A DNA stretch of 64,000 nucleotides from DATFVA01 sp963721075 (GCA_963721075.1 CAVRHV010000006.1:372001-436000), one strand, 5' to 3'. Counted from the stretch's first letter, positions 9,758 to 19,914 are shown. Numbers and translations are program-made. The notes: generated by a model from the sequence alone, not told the origin.

Positions 9758-11232
9758 TATGTCCTGTTCTGTTTTAATGAAGCTAATTTGGTTCTTAGGA
9801 AATTTATCTCCTGCTTATCAAAAACGAATATATAAAGATAGATAGAGAAGAATACGAGCAATAAAATTTTATAAACAAAGAAAAGCTGATCCGAAAAAAA
9901 GAGGTAGTAGTAAATTCCGCCTACAATCAGAATAGCAAAGAATATTTTGCTCAGTTTAGCAATTTCATATTCTATTCTGTAGAATTTCTGCGTGACTATA
10001 TACAATCCTCCAGCCATTGCAATATAAGCTGCCAGTGTTGCATAAGCCGCACCCATTATTCCCCAGACAGGGATCAGAAGAAGATTCACCACTATATTTA
10101 CAGCGGCACCGATACCGGTTATTAAAGGTATATACATACTCTTTTCCTCGATATAAATTCCTGCCGTAAAAATAACATACAGTCCGTTGAACAAATATCC
10201 GAAGAGGATGATAGGTACTATCGAAATTCCCCCCCAGTATGCTGAATCGATTAATGTCCTGCCGTGAAGAAGAGGGATAGCTACAATATTATCGATAAAC
10301 AGAGAAAGTATTACCAGGATTAACGCTGACGCGAGAGTAAAATAGGTAAGCACCTTTGAAAATATTTCCTTTGCATTTTTTTCTTCTGCATTTTGAAGGA
10401 AAAAGGGCTGCCAGGCATACTGAAACATGTTAACGAAGAGCATCATAAAAATACCCAGCTTATAGCAGGCATTGTAAATACCTACTGTATCCAGGTTTGT
10501 CATTTTTCCGAGTATCGGTCTGTCAATTCCCTGAATAAGCATGGAAGAAAGTCCTGCTGGAAGATAAGGCAGTCCGAATTTCAGCAGTTTCTTTAGCAGG
10601 ACTGCATCTAATTTAAGATGAAATTCCCTCAGAATATCCGGCAGCAAAAGCAGCAGTGAAGCAAGCGAGGCAAACAGATTACTGATAAGGACAGCCTCAA
10701 TCCCCATTCCGAATTTCAGAATTAAGACCAGGTTCAGGATAATATTAACGCCGATATTTATCAATTTAAATGCGGCAAACTTCTTTGCTTTCCTTTTAAG
10801 CCTAAGCTGTATGAAAGGCATTACAGCAATAGAATCGAGGAATAATATTCCTGCCGAATAATACATCAGGTAATAGTAATTAACCGGGACTTCAAGGAGA
10901 CCGAAAACCGGGCCTCTGACGAGAATCATCAGTACTGACAAAAATATTCCCGAGATGAAGACGGTGAGGTATGGAGTGGAGAAGATATCCTTTTCATGGC
11001 TCTCAGAGGGAAGTCCTGCAAACTTCAGATAAGCCGCATCCATTCCGTAAACATAAACGATATTAAATATCCCGATGAATATGTAAATGTTTGCTATTAT
11101 GCCATATTCAGCAGGGTGGAAGATATTTGTATAGAAAGGGACAAGCAGGAACGACAGGAAACGGCCGACCATCGTGCTGATGCCGTAAATAGCGGTATCC
11201 TTTGTGAGTTGTTTAAGCTTGTCAAATATCAT
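9757..11232 (-). CDS. Oligosaccharide flippase (Wzx/MATE-like polysaccharide export protein)
   Basis: A 491-residue polytopic inner-membrane protein with about 12-14 hydrophobic segments and the family's N-terminal pattern (DTAIYGISTMVGRFLSFLLVPFYT split over the first helix). The family moves lipid-linked oligosaccharide units across the inner membrane. It overlaps dut by one base and lies 5 bases after nadC, so it is co-transcribed with housekeeping genes rather than with the polysaccharide cluster at 13.7-27.1 kb, which has its own flippase. The transported lipid-linked substrate is unknown. Confidence 0.85.
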   Translation of the reverse strand: MIFDKLKQLTKDTAIYGISTMVGRFLSFLLVPFYTNIFHPAEYGIIANIYIFIGIFNIVYVYGMDAAYLKFAGLPSESHEKDIFSTPYLTVFISGIFLSVLMILVRGPVFGLLEVPVNYYYLMYYSAGILFLDSIAVMPFIQLRLKRKAKKFAAFKLINIGVNIILNLVLILKFGMGIEAVLISNLFASLASLLLLLPDILREFHLKLDAVLLKKLLKFGLPYLPAGLSSMLIQGIDRPILGKMTNLDTVGIYNACYKLGIFMMLFVNMFQYAWQPFFLQNAEEKNAKEIFSKVLTYFTLASALILVILSLFIDNIVAIPLLHGRTLIDSAYWGGISIVPIILFGYLFNGLYVIFTAGIYIEEKSMYIPLITGIGAAVNIVVNLLLIPVWGIMGAAYATLAAYIAMAGGLYIVTQKFYRIEYEIAKLSKIFFAILIVGGIYYYLFFSDQLFFVYKILLLVFFSIYLYIFVFDKQEINFLRTKLASLKQNRT

Positions 11233-11237
11233 TTATC

Positions 11238-12083
11238 TTATCTCAGCTTTATATTAAGTGAGATATCAAGTGCTTTAACGCTGTGAGTGAGCGCCCCGAC
11301 AGATATAAAATCAACCCCGGTCTCAGCAATGGCCTTTACGGTATCGATATTCACCATCCCCGATGCTTCAAGTTTAACCTTTCCATCCACCAGATCAACA
11401 GCCTCTTTTGTTAATTCAATACTAAAGTTATCCAGCATTATTACATCCACATCGCAGGTTAAAGCTTCTTTAACTTCACTAAGGTTTTTTGTTTCAACTT
11501 CAATTTTAATACTGGAATTATTTTTATTTCTCCAGGCTTTACATGCTTTCACCGCTTCAGTAATTGATCCCGCAACCTCAATATGGTTATCCTTTATCAG
11601 GAACATGTCATATAAACCAATCCTGTGGTTCTCCGCTCCTCCTGACTTTACAGCCAGCTTATCCAGTTCTCTCAAGCCGGGAGCTGTTTTACGGGTATCG
11701 ATTATGCAGGCTTTGGTATGTTTTATCTTTTCAGTGAATTGATGCGTCATTGTAGCGATCCCGCTCATTCTCTGGAAAAAATTTAGGGCGGTTCTCTCCA
11801 CAGTAAGGATTGATCGGGCTTTACCTTCTACTACTGCAGCAACCGTTCCGGGAAGGACTTTATCACCATCGGAATAATACTTTGTAAAAGATACCTCAGG
11901 ATCAAACTCCTTAAAGCAAGCCTCAGCAACTTCAAATCCTGCAAGGACACCCTCCTGTTTAACCAGAAATTCTGCCGATGCTTTTTTATCATCCGGAATT
12001 ATAGCCAGACTGGTAATATCTCCGGTTTTAATGTCTTCTTTCAGAGCTCTTTTTATTGTTTCTCTTATCGATTCTGTAATCAT
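11238..12083 (-). CDS. nadC: Nicotinate-nucleotide pyrophosphorylase (carboxylating)
   Basis: Quinolinate phosphoribosyltransferase of de novo NAD synthesis: it converts quinolinate and PRPP to nicotinate mononucleotide. The 281-residue length is normal. The N-terminal sandwich domain is followed by the barrel carrying DTRKTAPGLRELDKLAVKSG, ENHRIGLYDMFLIKDNH, KIEVETKN and VDVIMLDNF, which hold the substrate Arg, His and Lys residues of the family. The C-terminal GVDFISVGALTHSVKALDISL is canonical. It follows the thioesterase gene after a single base. nadA and nadB are not in this window. Confidence 0.96.
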   Translation of the reverse strand: MITESIRETIKRALKEDIKTGDITSLAIIPDDKKASAEFLVKQEGVLAGFEVAEACFKEFDPEVSFTKYYSDGDKVLPGTVAAVVEGKARSILTVERTALNFFQRMSGIATMTHQFTEKIKHTKACIIDTRKTAPGLRELDKLAVKSGGAENHRIGLYDMFLIKDNHIEVAGSITEAVKACKAWRNKNNSSIKIEVETKNLSEVKEALTCDVDVIMLDNFSIELTKEAVDLVDGKVKLEASGMVNIDTVKAIAETGVDFISVGALTHSVKALDISLNIKLR

Positions 12084-12084
12084 A

Positions 12085-12495
12085 TTATTTAAAGAAAGGC
12101 TTTATTGCATTATAAAAAAATTCGGGTGGTCTTACAGGCTTTCTGGTTTCCATATTTATAAATACCAGAATGATATATCCCTCAACAATAATAACATCCC
12201 TGTCAAGGCTTCGGATGGTATGATTGATGTGAACTTTCAGTTCCGGAAGAGTTTCTACCCTGGTTTCGACCTCAAGAAGCTCATCATAAAATGCAGGATT
12301 TTTGAATTTCAGCATTGCCTCACGAACCGGCATCTGAAAACCGCTTTTTTCAATCATACTATAAGGAAGTCCGTTTTCCCGCATCATTTCGGTACGGCCA
12401 ACCTCAAAATATTCAAAATATTTCCCGTTATACACATACTTCATCTGATCGGTATCTGCATAACGAACACGCACATTTGTTTTATGTATCAGCAT
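12085..12495 (-). CDS. Acyl-CoA thioesterase, hotdog fold (YbgC/4HBT type)
   Basis: A 136-residue hotdog-fold protein. The N-terminal VRYADTDQMKYVYNGKYFEYF carries the catalytic Asp of 4-hydroxybenzoyl-CoA-thioesterase-like enzymes (DTDQMKYVYNGKY, matching the usual D-x-D-x-x-x-x-V-x-N/H-x-x-Y). The middle KSGFQMPVREAMLKFKNPAFYD and a strand ending in GYIILVFINMETRKPVRPP complete the fold. Such proteins hydrolyse small or long acyl-CoAs; the physiological substrate cannot be read here. It is the first gene of the run with nadC, the flippase and dut. Confidence 0.85.
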   Translation of the reverse strand: MLIHKTNVRVRYADTDQMKYVYNGKYFEYFEVGRTEMMRENGLPYSMIEKSGFQMPVREAMLKFKNPAFYDELLEVETRVETLPELKVHINHTIRSLDRDVIIVEGYIILVFINMETRKPVRPPEFFYNAIKPFFK

Positions 12496-12713
12496 TTACG
12501 GTTAAAAGTTTATCGGGTAAAGTTATAAAAAAGAATAGTGTTATGGAACATCTCCTAACCCAGAGACAGTAGTAAAAACTCGGGTGAATGATGGGATAGG
12601 TTAGTTCCTGAAACGGAGTAGAGACGGTTCATAGACGGTTCAACACGATTTTCAGTGGGCAAGTTGCTGAAATATTAAACAGTGGGGTCTACCGGGATAC
12701 CTTAAAAAAATTG

Positions 12714-13664
12714 CTACTCGGTGTATGATCCCATCTTACCGAATTTTTCCAGACGTCCCTGTATAAGCTTTTCTGGTTTGATCTTAACGAGTGCAGCCAG
12801 TTCTTCTTTAAGAATATTTTTTAAAGTCTCTGCCATAGTCTCGTGATCTGTATGGGCACCGCCGGTAGGTTCCGGAACAATTCTGTCGATAATTTTTTGT
12901 TCAAGGAGATCAGGAGCTGTAAGCTTTAATGCTTCTGCAGCCTGTTCCTTATAGTCCCAGCTTCTCCACAAAATACTTGAACAGGATTCAGGCGAAATAA
13001 CTGAATACCAGCAGTTTTCAAGCATTAGTATTCTATCGCCCACTCCTATACCCAGTGCACCGCCGCTTGCACCTTCACCAATAATAACTACGATTATCGG
13101 AACAGTAAGGCGGCTCATTTCAAAAAGATTCTTTGCTATTGCTTCAGCCTGGCCTCTTTCCTCTGCTTCGATACCGGGATAAGCGCCGGGAGTATCAAGC
13201 ATTGTTATGACAGGCTTATTAAACTTTTCTGCCAGTTTCATTAAACGGAGAGCTTTACGATAGCCTTCAGGATTAGGCATACCGAAGTTCCTGTAGAGGT
13301 TTGATTTAGTATCGCGCCCCTTCTGATGACCTATTATCATCACTTTGTATTCATCAAGCTCTGCGAGACCGCCGACAATTGCCTTATCGTCTTTATAATT
13401 TCTGTCGCCGTGAAGTTCTACGAAATTATTTGTCATTCCGTAAATATAATCCAGCGTAAAGGGTCTGTCGGGATGCCTTGCAAGCTGAACTCTCTGCCAC
13501 CTGGTAAGATCCTTGTAAATGCCTTCTTTCAATTGCCTAACCTTATCTTCAAGTTTAACAATCTCCTTTGCAATATCCATCTTATCCGAATACTTCTTCA
13601 TCTCCTCAAGGCGTGACTCAAGCTCATGTATCGGTTTTTCAAAATCTAGTATTGTCTTAGCCAT
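12714..13664 (-). CDS. accA: Acetyl-CoA carboxylase carboxyltransferase subunit alpha
   Basis: With AccD it transfers the carboxyl group from carboxybiotin to acetyl-CoA, the committed step of fatty-acid synthesis. The 316-residue protein has the AccA N-terminal coiled region (ELESRLEEM), then GHQKGRDTK, FGMPNPEGYRKALRLM, DTPGAYPGIEAEERGQ and the oxyanion-hole region GEGASGGALGIG. All are standard for the crotonase-like core. It is one base downstream of the large glycosyltransferase fusion and seems to be the last gene of that leftward run. accD is not in the window. Confidence 0.96.
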   Translation of the reverse strand: MAKTILDFEKPIHELESRLEEMKKYSDKMDIAKEIVKLEDKVRQLKEGIYKDLTRWQRVQLARHPDRPFTLDYIYGMTNNFVELHGDRNYKDDKAIVGGLAELDEYKVMIIGHQKGRDTKSNLYRNFGMPNPEGYRKALRLMKLAEKFNKPVITMLDTPGAYPGIEAEERGQAEAIAKNLFEMSRLTVPIIVVIIGEGASGGALGIGVGDRILMLENCWYSVISPESCSSILWRSWDYKEQAAEALKLTAPDLLEQKIIDRIVPEPTGGAHTDHETMAETLKNILKEELAALVKIKPEKLIQGRLEKFGKMGSYTE

Positions 13665-13665
13665 T

Positions 13666-15660
13666 TCAGGAACGTTTCGTCAACATTTTGTTTATTGATT
13701 TTGCCAGAATTTCAAGATCAAACCAAATATTCTGATTCTTTGCGTACAGAATATCGAGCTTTTCCCGATCTTTTTTCCCGACATTTTCTATATACCACAA
13801 TCCTGTTAATCCTTGTTTCCCCAGGTAGAGATCTTTGTATCCGGAGGGATCTTCCGGCCCAACAAAGCTCATTTTCCCCGAAAGAATTGAAGGAACTTTC
13901 AGTACAAACTTTCTAAAATCAGTATTGCGGGAACTAACTTTCGCGGTCAAATATATGAAAGGATAGACTAAAAACAAAACAAACAGAGCAAGGGTAAAAT
14001 CGAATACAGCTTTGAAAAATTTCATCGCGGGACTGGTGATATTATACTTTATACCGATTAATGGGATTTCATCCAGAACTGAAACTGATGCTTTCCCAAC
14101 GAGGAAATCGAGGTTATTGCCAATGATCTTGAACTCTGTGTTTTCATTCTGACAGGCTGATACTACCGACATCATCTGCGAATACGAAAGCTCCTGCGGC
14201 GAGAAGATAACCTCATCTATGTTTTTCTCGCGAATAACTTTGATGATATTTTCAATACTGCCGACAACCTCCCATTCGCCAAACTTACTTCCAATATCTT
14301 TAGGTGTAAGGCTGATTAAGCCTGTGATCGTGTGATAATCCATCTGTTTTGTTTTAAGCGTATCTGCAATTTTAACTGCTGTTGCATTGATACCCACGAT
14401 GAGAGTTTTTCTGCTTGAATATACATCCTTATTCACCCCGACCTTAAAACCTAACTTCAGAATTACACGCCATAACACAAGGATTACAAATAACAGCAGA
14501 TACGTGATGATCACGATTGCCCTGCTGTAGGCAAAGTCTTTGAAAAAGAATGTTAGAGCAGAAAGAATAAAAAAGCTGGTTAAAATTGCAGCCAGTGTCC
14601 TCAATACCGAAAGGCTGTCTCTCTTATAAACTCCATATGCCGCGGCAACGAGAACGTATGCCAGTGCAGGAATAGTATACACTATCGGAAAACTGAACTG
14701 GGGAAAGCCCTTCCATGTCCTAACTGACTGATAGATTGATTCAGAGATAAACAGCGAGAGATCAAAAAATATAAAATCAAGTATCATTGCAAGGAATACC
14801 AGTTTCCTTTTGCCCAAAAATGAAAGGATCTTTCTGATACCGATCGCTGTTCGAAGTATGAACTGAACGAGAAGTGAACTGGAAAGATGTTTTTTAACAA
14901 AGAGATGCATTGCATCATAGAAGAACTTTGTCTCATCAAGACTGCTGCGTCTTGTACTTTCACCTTTATAATGTATGATCTGAGTTTCGTGAACATAATA
15001 AACTTTGTATCCGGCCTGCTGAATACGATAGCAGAGATCAAGATCTTCGCCGTACATAAAATAGTCTTCATCAAATCCGCCTGCCTTCTCATAAACCTCT
15101 CTTTTCATCATCATAAAAGAGCCGGATATTGCATCAACCTCATATGACTGATTTTCATCTTTATATGTGAGGTTATACCGGGCGAAGAGGCGGGAATTCG
15201 GAAAGAGATTACTTAATCCTGTAACTTTGCAGAATGATGTCCATGGACCCGGAAAGCTTCTCCTGCATGCAAGCTGAAGCGTTCCGTCGGGGTTGAGGAT
15301 CTTACATCCAGCCAGGCCGACAGAAGGATGACTCTCAAAAAATGAGATCATTTTTGTAAAAGTATCCTCACTGACTATAGCATCCGGGTTAATGAGAAGG
15401 ATATATTTACCCTTAGCAATTTTTAATCCCTGGTTATTTGCTTTACCGAAACCAAGGTTTTTATCGTTTGCAATGAGATTAACTTCAGGAAACTTTTCGG
15501 TAATAAACTCAACACTGCCGTCGGAAGAGGCATTATCAACAATTATAATTTCATAAGAGAGGTTCTGAGCGGCTTTATGGATAGAATGGATGAGGTTCTG
15601 TAAAAATTCTTTAACGTTATAATTAACAGTGATAATGGAAAGATCCAATTCATTCCTCAC
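13666..15660 (-). CDS. GT2 glycosyltransferase fused to a degenerate sugar-phosphate transferase (WbaP/WcaJ-like) module
   Basis: 664 residues. Residues about 1-260 are a family 2 glycosyltransferase similar to rhamnosyltransferases: SIITVNYNVKEF, IIIVDNASSDGSVEF, LLINPDAIVSED and the acceptor-side EDYFMYGEDLDLCYR. Residues about 280-390 contain four to five membrane helices, followed by a CoA-binding-like Rossmann segment (TLIVGINATAVKIADTL), the architecture of polyisoprenyl-phosphate hexose-1-phosphate transferases. The last ~110 residues contain the family's flanks (VFDFTLALFVLFLVYP; GKMSFVGPED; GLTGLWYIEN) but lack the catalytic core with KFRSM and the Asp-Glu dyad. The GT2 half should be active; the transferase half should not. 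It overlaps the DPM-type gene by one base. Confidence 0.85.
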   Translation of the reverse strand: MRNELDLSIITVNYNVKEFLQNLIHSIHKAAQNLSYEIIIVDNASSDGSVEFITEKFPEVNLIANDKNLGFGKANNQGLKIAKGKYILLINPDAIVSEDTFTKMISFFESHPSVGLAGCKILNPDGTLQLACRRSFPGPWTSFCKVTGLSNLFPNSRLFARYNLTYKDENQSYEVDAISGSFMMMKREVYEKAGGFDEDYFMYGEDLDLCYRIQQAGYKVYYVHETQIIHYKGESTRRSSLDETKFFYDAMHLFVKKHLSSSLLVQFILRTAIGIRKILSFLGKRKLVFLAMILDFIFFDLSLFISESIYQSVRTWKGFPQFSFPIVYTIPALAYVLVAAAYGVYKRDSLSVLRTLAAILTSFFILSALTFFFKDFAYSRAIVIITYLLLFVILVLWRVILKLGFKVGVNKDVYSSRKTLIVGINATAVKIADTLKTKQMDYHTITGLISLTPKDIGSKFGEWEVVGSIENIIKVIREKNIDEVIFSPQELSYSQMMSVVSACQNENTEFKIIGNNLDFLVGKASVSVLDEIPLIGIKYNITSPAMKFFKAVFDFTLALFVLFLVYPFIYLTAKVSSRNTDFRKFVLKVPSILSGKMSFVGPEDPSGYKDLYLGKQGLTGLWYIENVGKKDREKLDILYAKNQNIWFDLEILAKSINKMLTKRS

Positions 15661-16379
15661 TAGAGAATACCGAGAACGCTTCTGATCCTGAGTTTCCAGA
15701 CCATGAATATTGCTTCACGAACGATCTTCTTTGACATTTTGGAAGTACCTTTCATGCGATCCACAAAAACTATTGGAATCTCGCCAACTTTAAAGCCCTT
15801 CTTCCATGCTTTGAATGTCATCTCAATCTGGAAAGCGTATCCGTTTGACCCAATCTGATTCAGGTTGATTGATTCAAGCACTTTCCTTCTGAAACATTTG
15901 AATCCGCCGGTCGCATCCTGAATTGGCATACCGGTAATAAATCGTGTGTATTTATTTGCAAAGTAGCTGAGAAGGAGCCGCCTCATAGGCCAGTTTATTA
16001 CATTCACACCCTTAATGTATCTGCTGCCAAGAACAAGGTCGTACTGTTCAGCAGCTTCAAGCAAATTTTTAATTTCTTTTGGATCGTGTGAAAAATCGGC
16101 ATCCATCTCGAATACATATTCATATTCGTGCTGAATAGCATATTTGAATCCGGCAATATACGCAGTACCTAATCCTTGTTTCCTGCTTCTTTTAATTATT
16201 TTTATTCGCGGATTCTGTTTAGAGAGGTCCTCCACGTAATTTCCGGTTCCGTCCGGAGAATTATCATCCACAACGAGAATATCCAGGTTTTCATACCGCT
16301 CCAGCAGATCAGGGATCAACCGGCTGATATTATCCATTTCGTTGTATGTAGGTATAATTATAAGAGTTTTACCTGGCAT
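15660..16379 (-). CDS. Polyprenol-phosphate mannosyltransferase-like GT2 (DPM1 type)
   Basis: A 239-residue soluble GT2 resembling dolichol/polyprenol-phosphate mannose synthases, which charge a lipid phosphate with a sugar from a nucleotide donor at the cytoplasmic face. Visible motifs are IIIPTYNEMDNISRL, ILVVDDNSPDGTGNYV, the donor-binding EMDADFSHDP and LGSRYIKG, and the acceptor region QDATGGFKCFRR. The C-terminal PIVFVDRMKGTSKMS is typical of this subfamily. There is no C-terminal membrane anchor. It lies within the polysaccharide cluster and overlaps the next gene by one base. The sugar could be mannose or glucose. Confidence 0.88.
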   Translation of the reverse strand: MPGKTLIIIPTYNEMDNISRLIPDLLERYENLDILVVDDNSPDGTGNYVEDLSKQNPRIKIIKRSRKQGLGTAYIAGFKYAIQHEYEYVFEMDADFSHDPKEIKNLLEAAEQYDLVLGSRYIKGVNVINWPMRRLLLSYFANKYTRFITGMPIQDATGGFKCFRRKVLESINLNQIGSNGYAFQIEMTFKAWKKGFKVGEIPIVFVDRMKGTSKMSKKIVREAIFMVWKLRIRSVLGIL

Positions 16380-16426
16380 AAAATGTTTTGACCTGTGCAG
16401 AAAGGAATAAATTTAACTTTACTAAC

Positions 16427-17832
16427 TTAATTATAATGTCCCTTTCCAAAAAGTACAACAAAAATGGTCCGAAAAATAATCTTAAAATCCATACGAAGCG
16501 ACATATTTTCGATATAGAAAAGGTCATACCTGAGTTTTACCTTTACATCCTCAATTGTTTCATCATATTTATGCTTCACCTGTGCCCAGCCGGTAATGCC
16601 GGGACGGACCTTCAGCCGTCTTTTATAATAAGGTATTTCCTCAGCAAGCTTTTCAACGAAAAACGGCCTTTCGGGTCGAGGACCCACCATACTCATTTCC
16701 CCTTTAAGAACATTTACCATCTGGGGTATCTCATCGATACGAAGCTTTCTGATCACTTTGCCCACCCGGGTGATGCGGGGATCATCCTTGACAGACCATA
16801 CGGGGCCCGTTCTTTTTTCAGCATCAACGAACATTGATCGGAACTTGATCATCCGGAAAGGTTCACCATCCATACCGCTTCTTTCCTGAATAAAGAAAAT
16901 CAGGGCCTTTGCTGTCAAGTTTTATTGCAACAGCAGAAATAATGATGATGGGGAAAGACACTACGAGGATAAGAAACGAGAAGAGATACATCCAAAACCC
17001 TTTTAAGTCTTTTCTCCCATTCAGGCATCAGCTGAGGCATGATATCTATCAGCGGAATGCCGTAGATCTGGGAGGTTCTTGCCTGACCGCTCAGGATCTC
17101 ATAAAGATCGGGGACGATTTTCAGTCCTACATTCTTAGGTTCACACTTACCTATAATCTCTATGAGTACATCGTTGTTTTCTCTTTCAAGAGCTATGATG
17201 ACCTCTTTAATATTCTTTTCATCGATGATATTTTCAATGTTATGAATAGAATCGATAACTGTAATCCCATTCTCCTGTTTTCCTATGTTTGTGTCTCTTA
17301 CTGAAAGATACCCCACGGCATCCAGTCCCAGTGCCCGATGCTCCTCAAGCTGCTTACCGACCTCAACAGCCTTCTTATTAAACCCGATTATGATTGCGTT
17401 TTTTCTGCCGACACCTTTTACAAGAAGATTACGCTGAACGCTGCGGATGATGAGGCGCCCGCCTCCGACAAGCAGGATGAATAGTCCCCAGTAAATAAAT
17501 ATCAGGATTCTGTTAGCAGAAGCCACACCGTGCAGATAATCGTCAATGAAAATAAGGATGAAGAGGATAAAAATGCCAAAGAAGGATGCTTTAAAGAGAG
17601 TTGAGATTTCGTCGAACCGTGAAGCAGCGAACCAGGTACGATACATCCCCACAAACATGAAAATGATCACCCAGTAGAAGTAGATAATAAGCATCGGAAT
17701 GAAAAATTCCGGAGTAATAAGCAATCTGAACCACCCCGACTCCACCCTCAGCTTAAAGAAAATAATAAAAGCCAGGTTAATGGTAAGAAAATCGGTAAGG
17801 AGAACTATTATTTTTTCAAGAGTTCTGGTCAT
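16427..17832 (-). CDS. Initiating sugar-phosphate transferase (polyprenyl-P hexose-1-P transferase, WbaP/WcaJ type; two frameshifts)
   Basis: Transfers a hexose-1-phosphate from a UDP-sugar to polyprenyl phosphate, the first step of polysaccharide repeat-unit assembly. The N-terminal part has four to five membrane helices and a Rossmann segment (NAIIIGFNKKAVEVG). The C-terminal domain has FFIQERSGMDGEPF, MIKFRSM, RVGKVIRKLRIDEIPQ with the catalytic Asp-Glu dyad, GEMSMVGPRPERP and RPGITGWAQV. The frame breaks at about 16990 and again near 16898; removing one base at each restores SFLILVVSFPIIIISAVAIK and SKGPLIFFIQ. The corrected length is about 467 residues. It shares an ATGA overlap with the upstream glycosyltransferase. 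Confidence 0.88.
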
Positions 17833-19002
17833 TTTCTAGGTGTTGACTGCCAAAATGAAGTTTGTGTTCCAGTAAGGAATTTAAATAGTCCTATGAACAT
17901 CGCAATATTAGTCATTGTAAAATAAAAAGGCATTACCAGAAATTTTGGATAAAATGATTTCGTTCTGAATATATATCCTAAAAAAGACACTAAATAGAAC
18001 AAAACCTGTAAATAAAACAGTATTTCATAAAATGCAGAAACGTGAATCAGGAAGACATTCGAAATTAACAGCAGAAGAAGCAATACCGGGGAGAACCATC
18101 TTATGACCTTATGAGACCAGAAGGCGAAGGCAACAAGTCCGAAAGAAGGTTCAAGAAGATTTTTTAGATGGTTTCAGGGTAGACATCATTATAGCATTAT
18201 TCCTGATTTTCCTTCTGAATTCTGCCTTTAACGATGGAGCAATATCTTCCTCGGCAACAGCATCCTTCTCATAGACCATCTTTTTTCGTTGTTCAAGAAC
18301 TTTCATAGAGATATAAAAATCATCCATTACCGGATAGTCGGTTGGTATTGGCTGAAATAAACTTTTCCTGATACTGTAAATTCCACCATTTGCTCCGATA
18401 AGTATCCCGGCATCACCTTCAAGTTTTTTTAATTTACTTTCCAGATCCCAGTAATTTTTTTCTTCATAACCAGATGACCTTGTGTTTTGTTCATCAACCA
18501 GTACAAGCCTACCACATACTCCTCCAACATTTTCATCAGTATAGTGCTGAATCAAGCCTGGGAATTGCATCCGAATGGATATGAGTATTAGCATCAGTAA
18601 ACATCAGGATTTCGCTTGAGGTTTGTTCAACAAGTTCATTTAATACAGCAGGATTTACCTCTTCTAACGGGAAATGGAAAAAATTTAATATTGCTAAATT
18701 CCCAGAGCTAATTCTCTCAATATTTCATTCGTTCTGTCTTCTGATTTATCTGAACCGATTATCAACTCAATTTTACTTCTATCGTAATCACATTTAAGGA
18801 TATTCCTTACTGTCTTCTCGATGATTTTTTCTTCATTATATGCAGAGATAAGAATTGATATATTACAATTATCGTTCGAATCTTTAAATTGACCTGAGTC
18901 TTTCCCGGTTGATTTAATAATTAAAAAAATCGGGTATAACAGATATGTAATCAGCAAAAGAACTGCGTTAAGAAAAAGGAGAAACTGAAAAATTATATCC
19001 AT
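17829..19002 (-). CDS. Membrane-anchored GT2 glycosyltransferase (three frameshifts)
   Basis: One gene split into pieces. The N-terminal piece starts at 19002 with a membrane helix (FQFLLFLNAVLLLITYLLYPIF), then ISILISAYNEEKIIEKTV and the Asp motif LIIGSDKSEDRT. After a one-base loss near 18705 it reads PLEEVNPAVLNELV and FTDANTHIHSDAIPRL. After a +1 near 18560 it gives QHYTDENVGGVCGRL and AEEDIAPSLKAEFRRKIR. After a +1 in a six-A run near 18155 it ends in three hydrophobic helices and STPRK. The order matches processive-type GT2 proteins with C-terminal membrane segments, about 391 residues. Acceptor and donor are unknown. Its stop overlaps the next start (ATGA). Confidence 0.8.
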
Positions 19003-19014
19003 TATTATGTATTA

Positions 19015-19914
19015 TTAACTAAAAATTGACAATACTTTTTTGTACTTGTTAATATCGGAGTCTGAACCATTCGTCAAATAGAGAAAAATCAGCCTGATAT
19101 TAAAGATAAGACGGGTCATAATTTTTAACAACTGAGTTTTACCTCTCGAAAAGTTCTTCTGATAAAATAAAAAATGCCCCAGGTTTAGATGATAAAAAAC
19201 AAAGGGACTTGCAGAATTCTCGTGATTTTCATTTAAATGTAAAATGTCATTTCTGCTAAGGATATAATTCTCTTTTCCTGTTTTACTAATTTGATAGCAT
19301 AAGTCAGCATCTTCCAGATACATAAAGTATCTCTCATCAAAACCTCCGACTTCGTTAAAAAGCTGCTTTTCGAGCATTAGAAACGCTCCCGAAACAAAAT
19401 CGACCTTGTACAATTCTTCAGTGTTTATTCTGATGCCTGGTTTAATTCTTAATATAAGTTTTTTCAACCCTGTCAACTGTACAAACCGCATGAACAAACC
19501 CGGGAATCTGAATCCTGAAGGCTGGCTTGAACCATCAGGATTATGTAATTGAACTCCCAAGCATCCCACATTCTCAATTGTATCAAAAATCCCAATCATT
19601 TTTGGTAAGGGATTTCCTTGAAGTAGAATATCACTATTAACGAATAAAAGAAATCTTCCTCCTGCATATTTAGCACCCAGATTACAAGCTCTACCAAACC
19701 CCAGATTTTCTTTACTTATAATTAATTTGATTTCCGGGAAATTCTTCTCAACCATTAAAACATTATCATCAGTCGAAGCATTATCAACAACAAAAAGTTC
19801 CCAACCAGGCTGGTCAACTTTTTGTTTTAGACTATTGATGGTTTGATATAAAATATCAGAATTATTATAGCTGACGATGATGATAGATACTTTTAGATCC
19901 ATAAGTATACTCAC
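19015..19914 (-). CDS. GT2 glycosyltransferase, rhamnosyltransferase-like
   Basis: A 299-residue family 2 glycosyltransferase: VSIIIVSYNNSDILYQTI, LFVVDNASTDDNVLMV, GRACNLGAKYAGG, a donor-site LLFVNSDILL, and FDERYFMYLEDADLCYQI in the acceptor region. This combination is common in WbbL-type rhamnosyltransferases of O-antigen clusters, but the sugar is not certain. The last ~60 residues contain one hydrophobic stretch that may associate with the membrane. It overlaps the next upstream glycosyltransferase by four bases (ATGA), which shows translational coupling within the polysaccharide operon. Confidence 0.87.
   Translation of the reverse strand: MSILMDLKVSIIIVSYNNSDILYQTINSLKQKVDQPGWELFVVDNASTDDNVLMVEKNFPEIKLIISKENLGFGRACNLGAKYAGGRFLLFVNSDILLQGNPLPKMIGIFDTIENVGCLGVQLHNPDGSSQPSGFRFPGLFMRFVQLTGLKKLILRIKPGIRINTEELYKVDFVSGAFLMLEKQLFNEVGGFDERYFMYLEDADLCYQISKTGKENYILSRNDILHLNENHENSASPFVFYHLNLGHFLFYQKNFSRGKTQLLKIMTRLIFNIRLIFLYLTNGSDSDINKYKKVLSIFS

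Noticed and set aside
12496..12713. Direct repeat GACGGTTCA and possible terminator between the thioesterase and accA genes
   Set aside because: Two short copies only, no stem with a T-run, and no coding potential.
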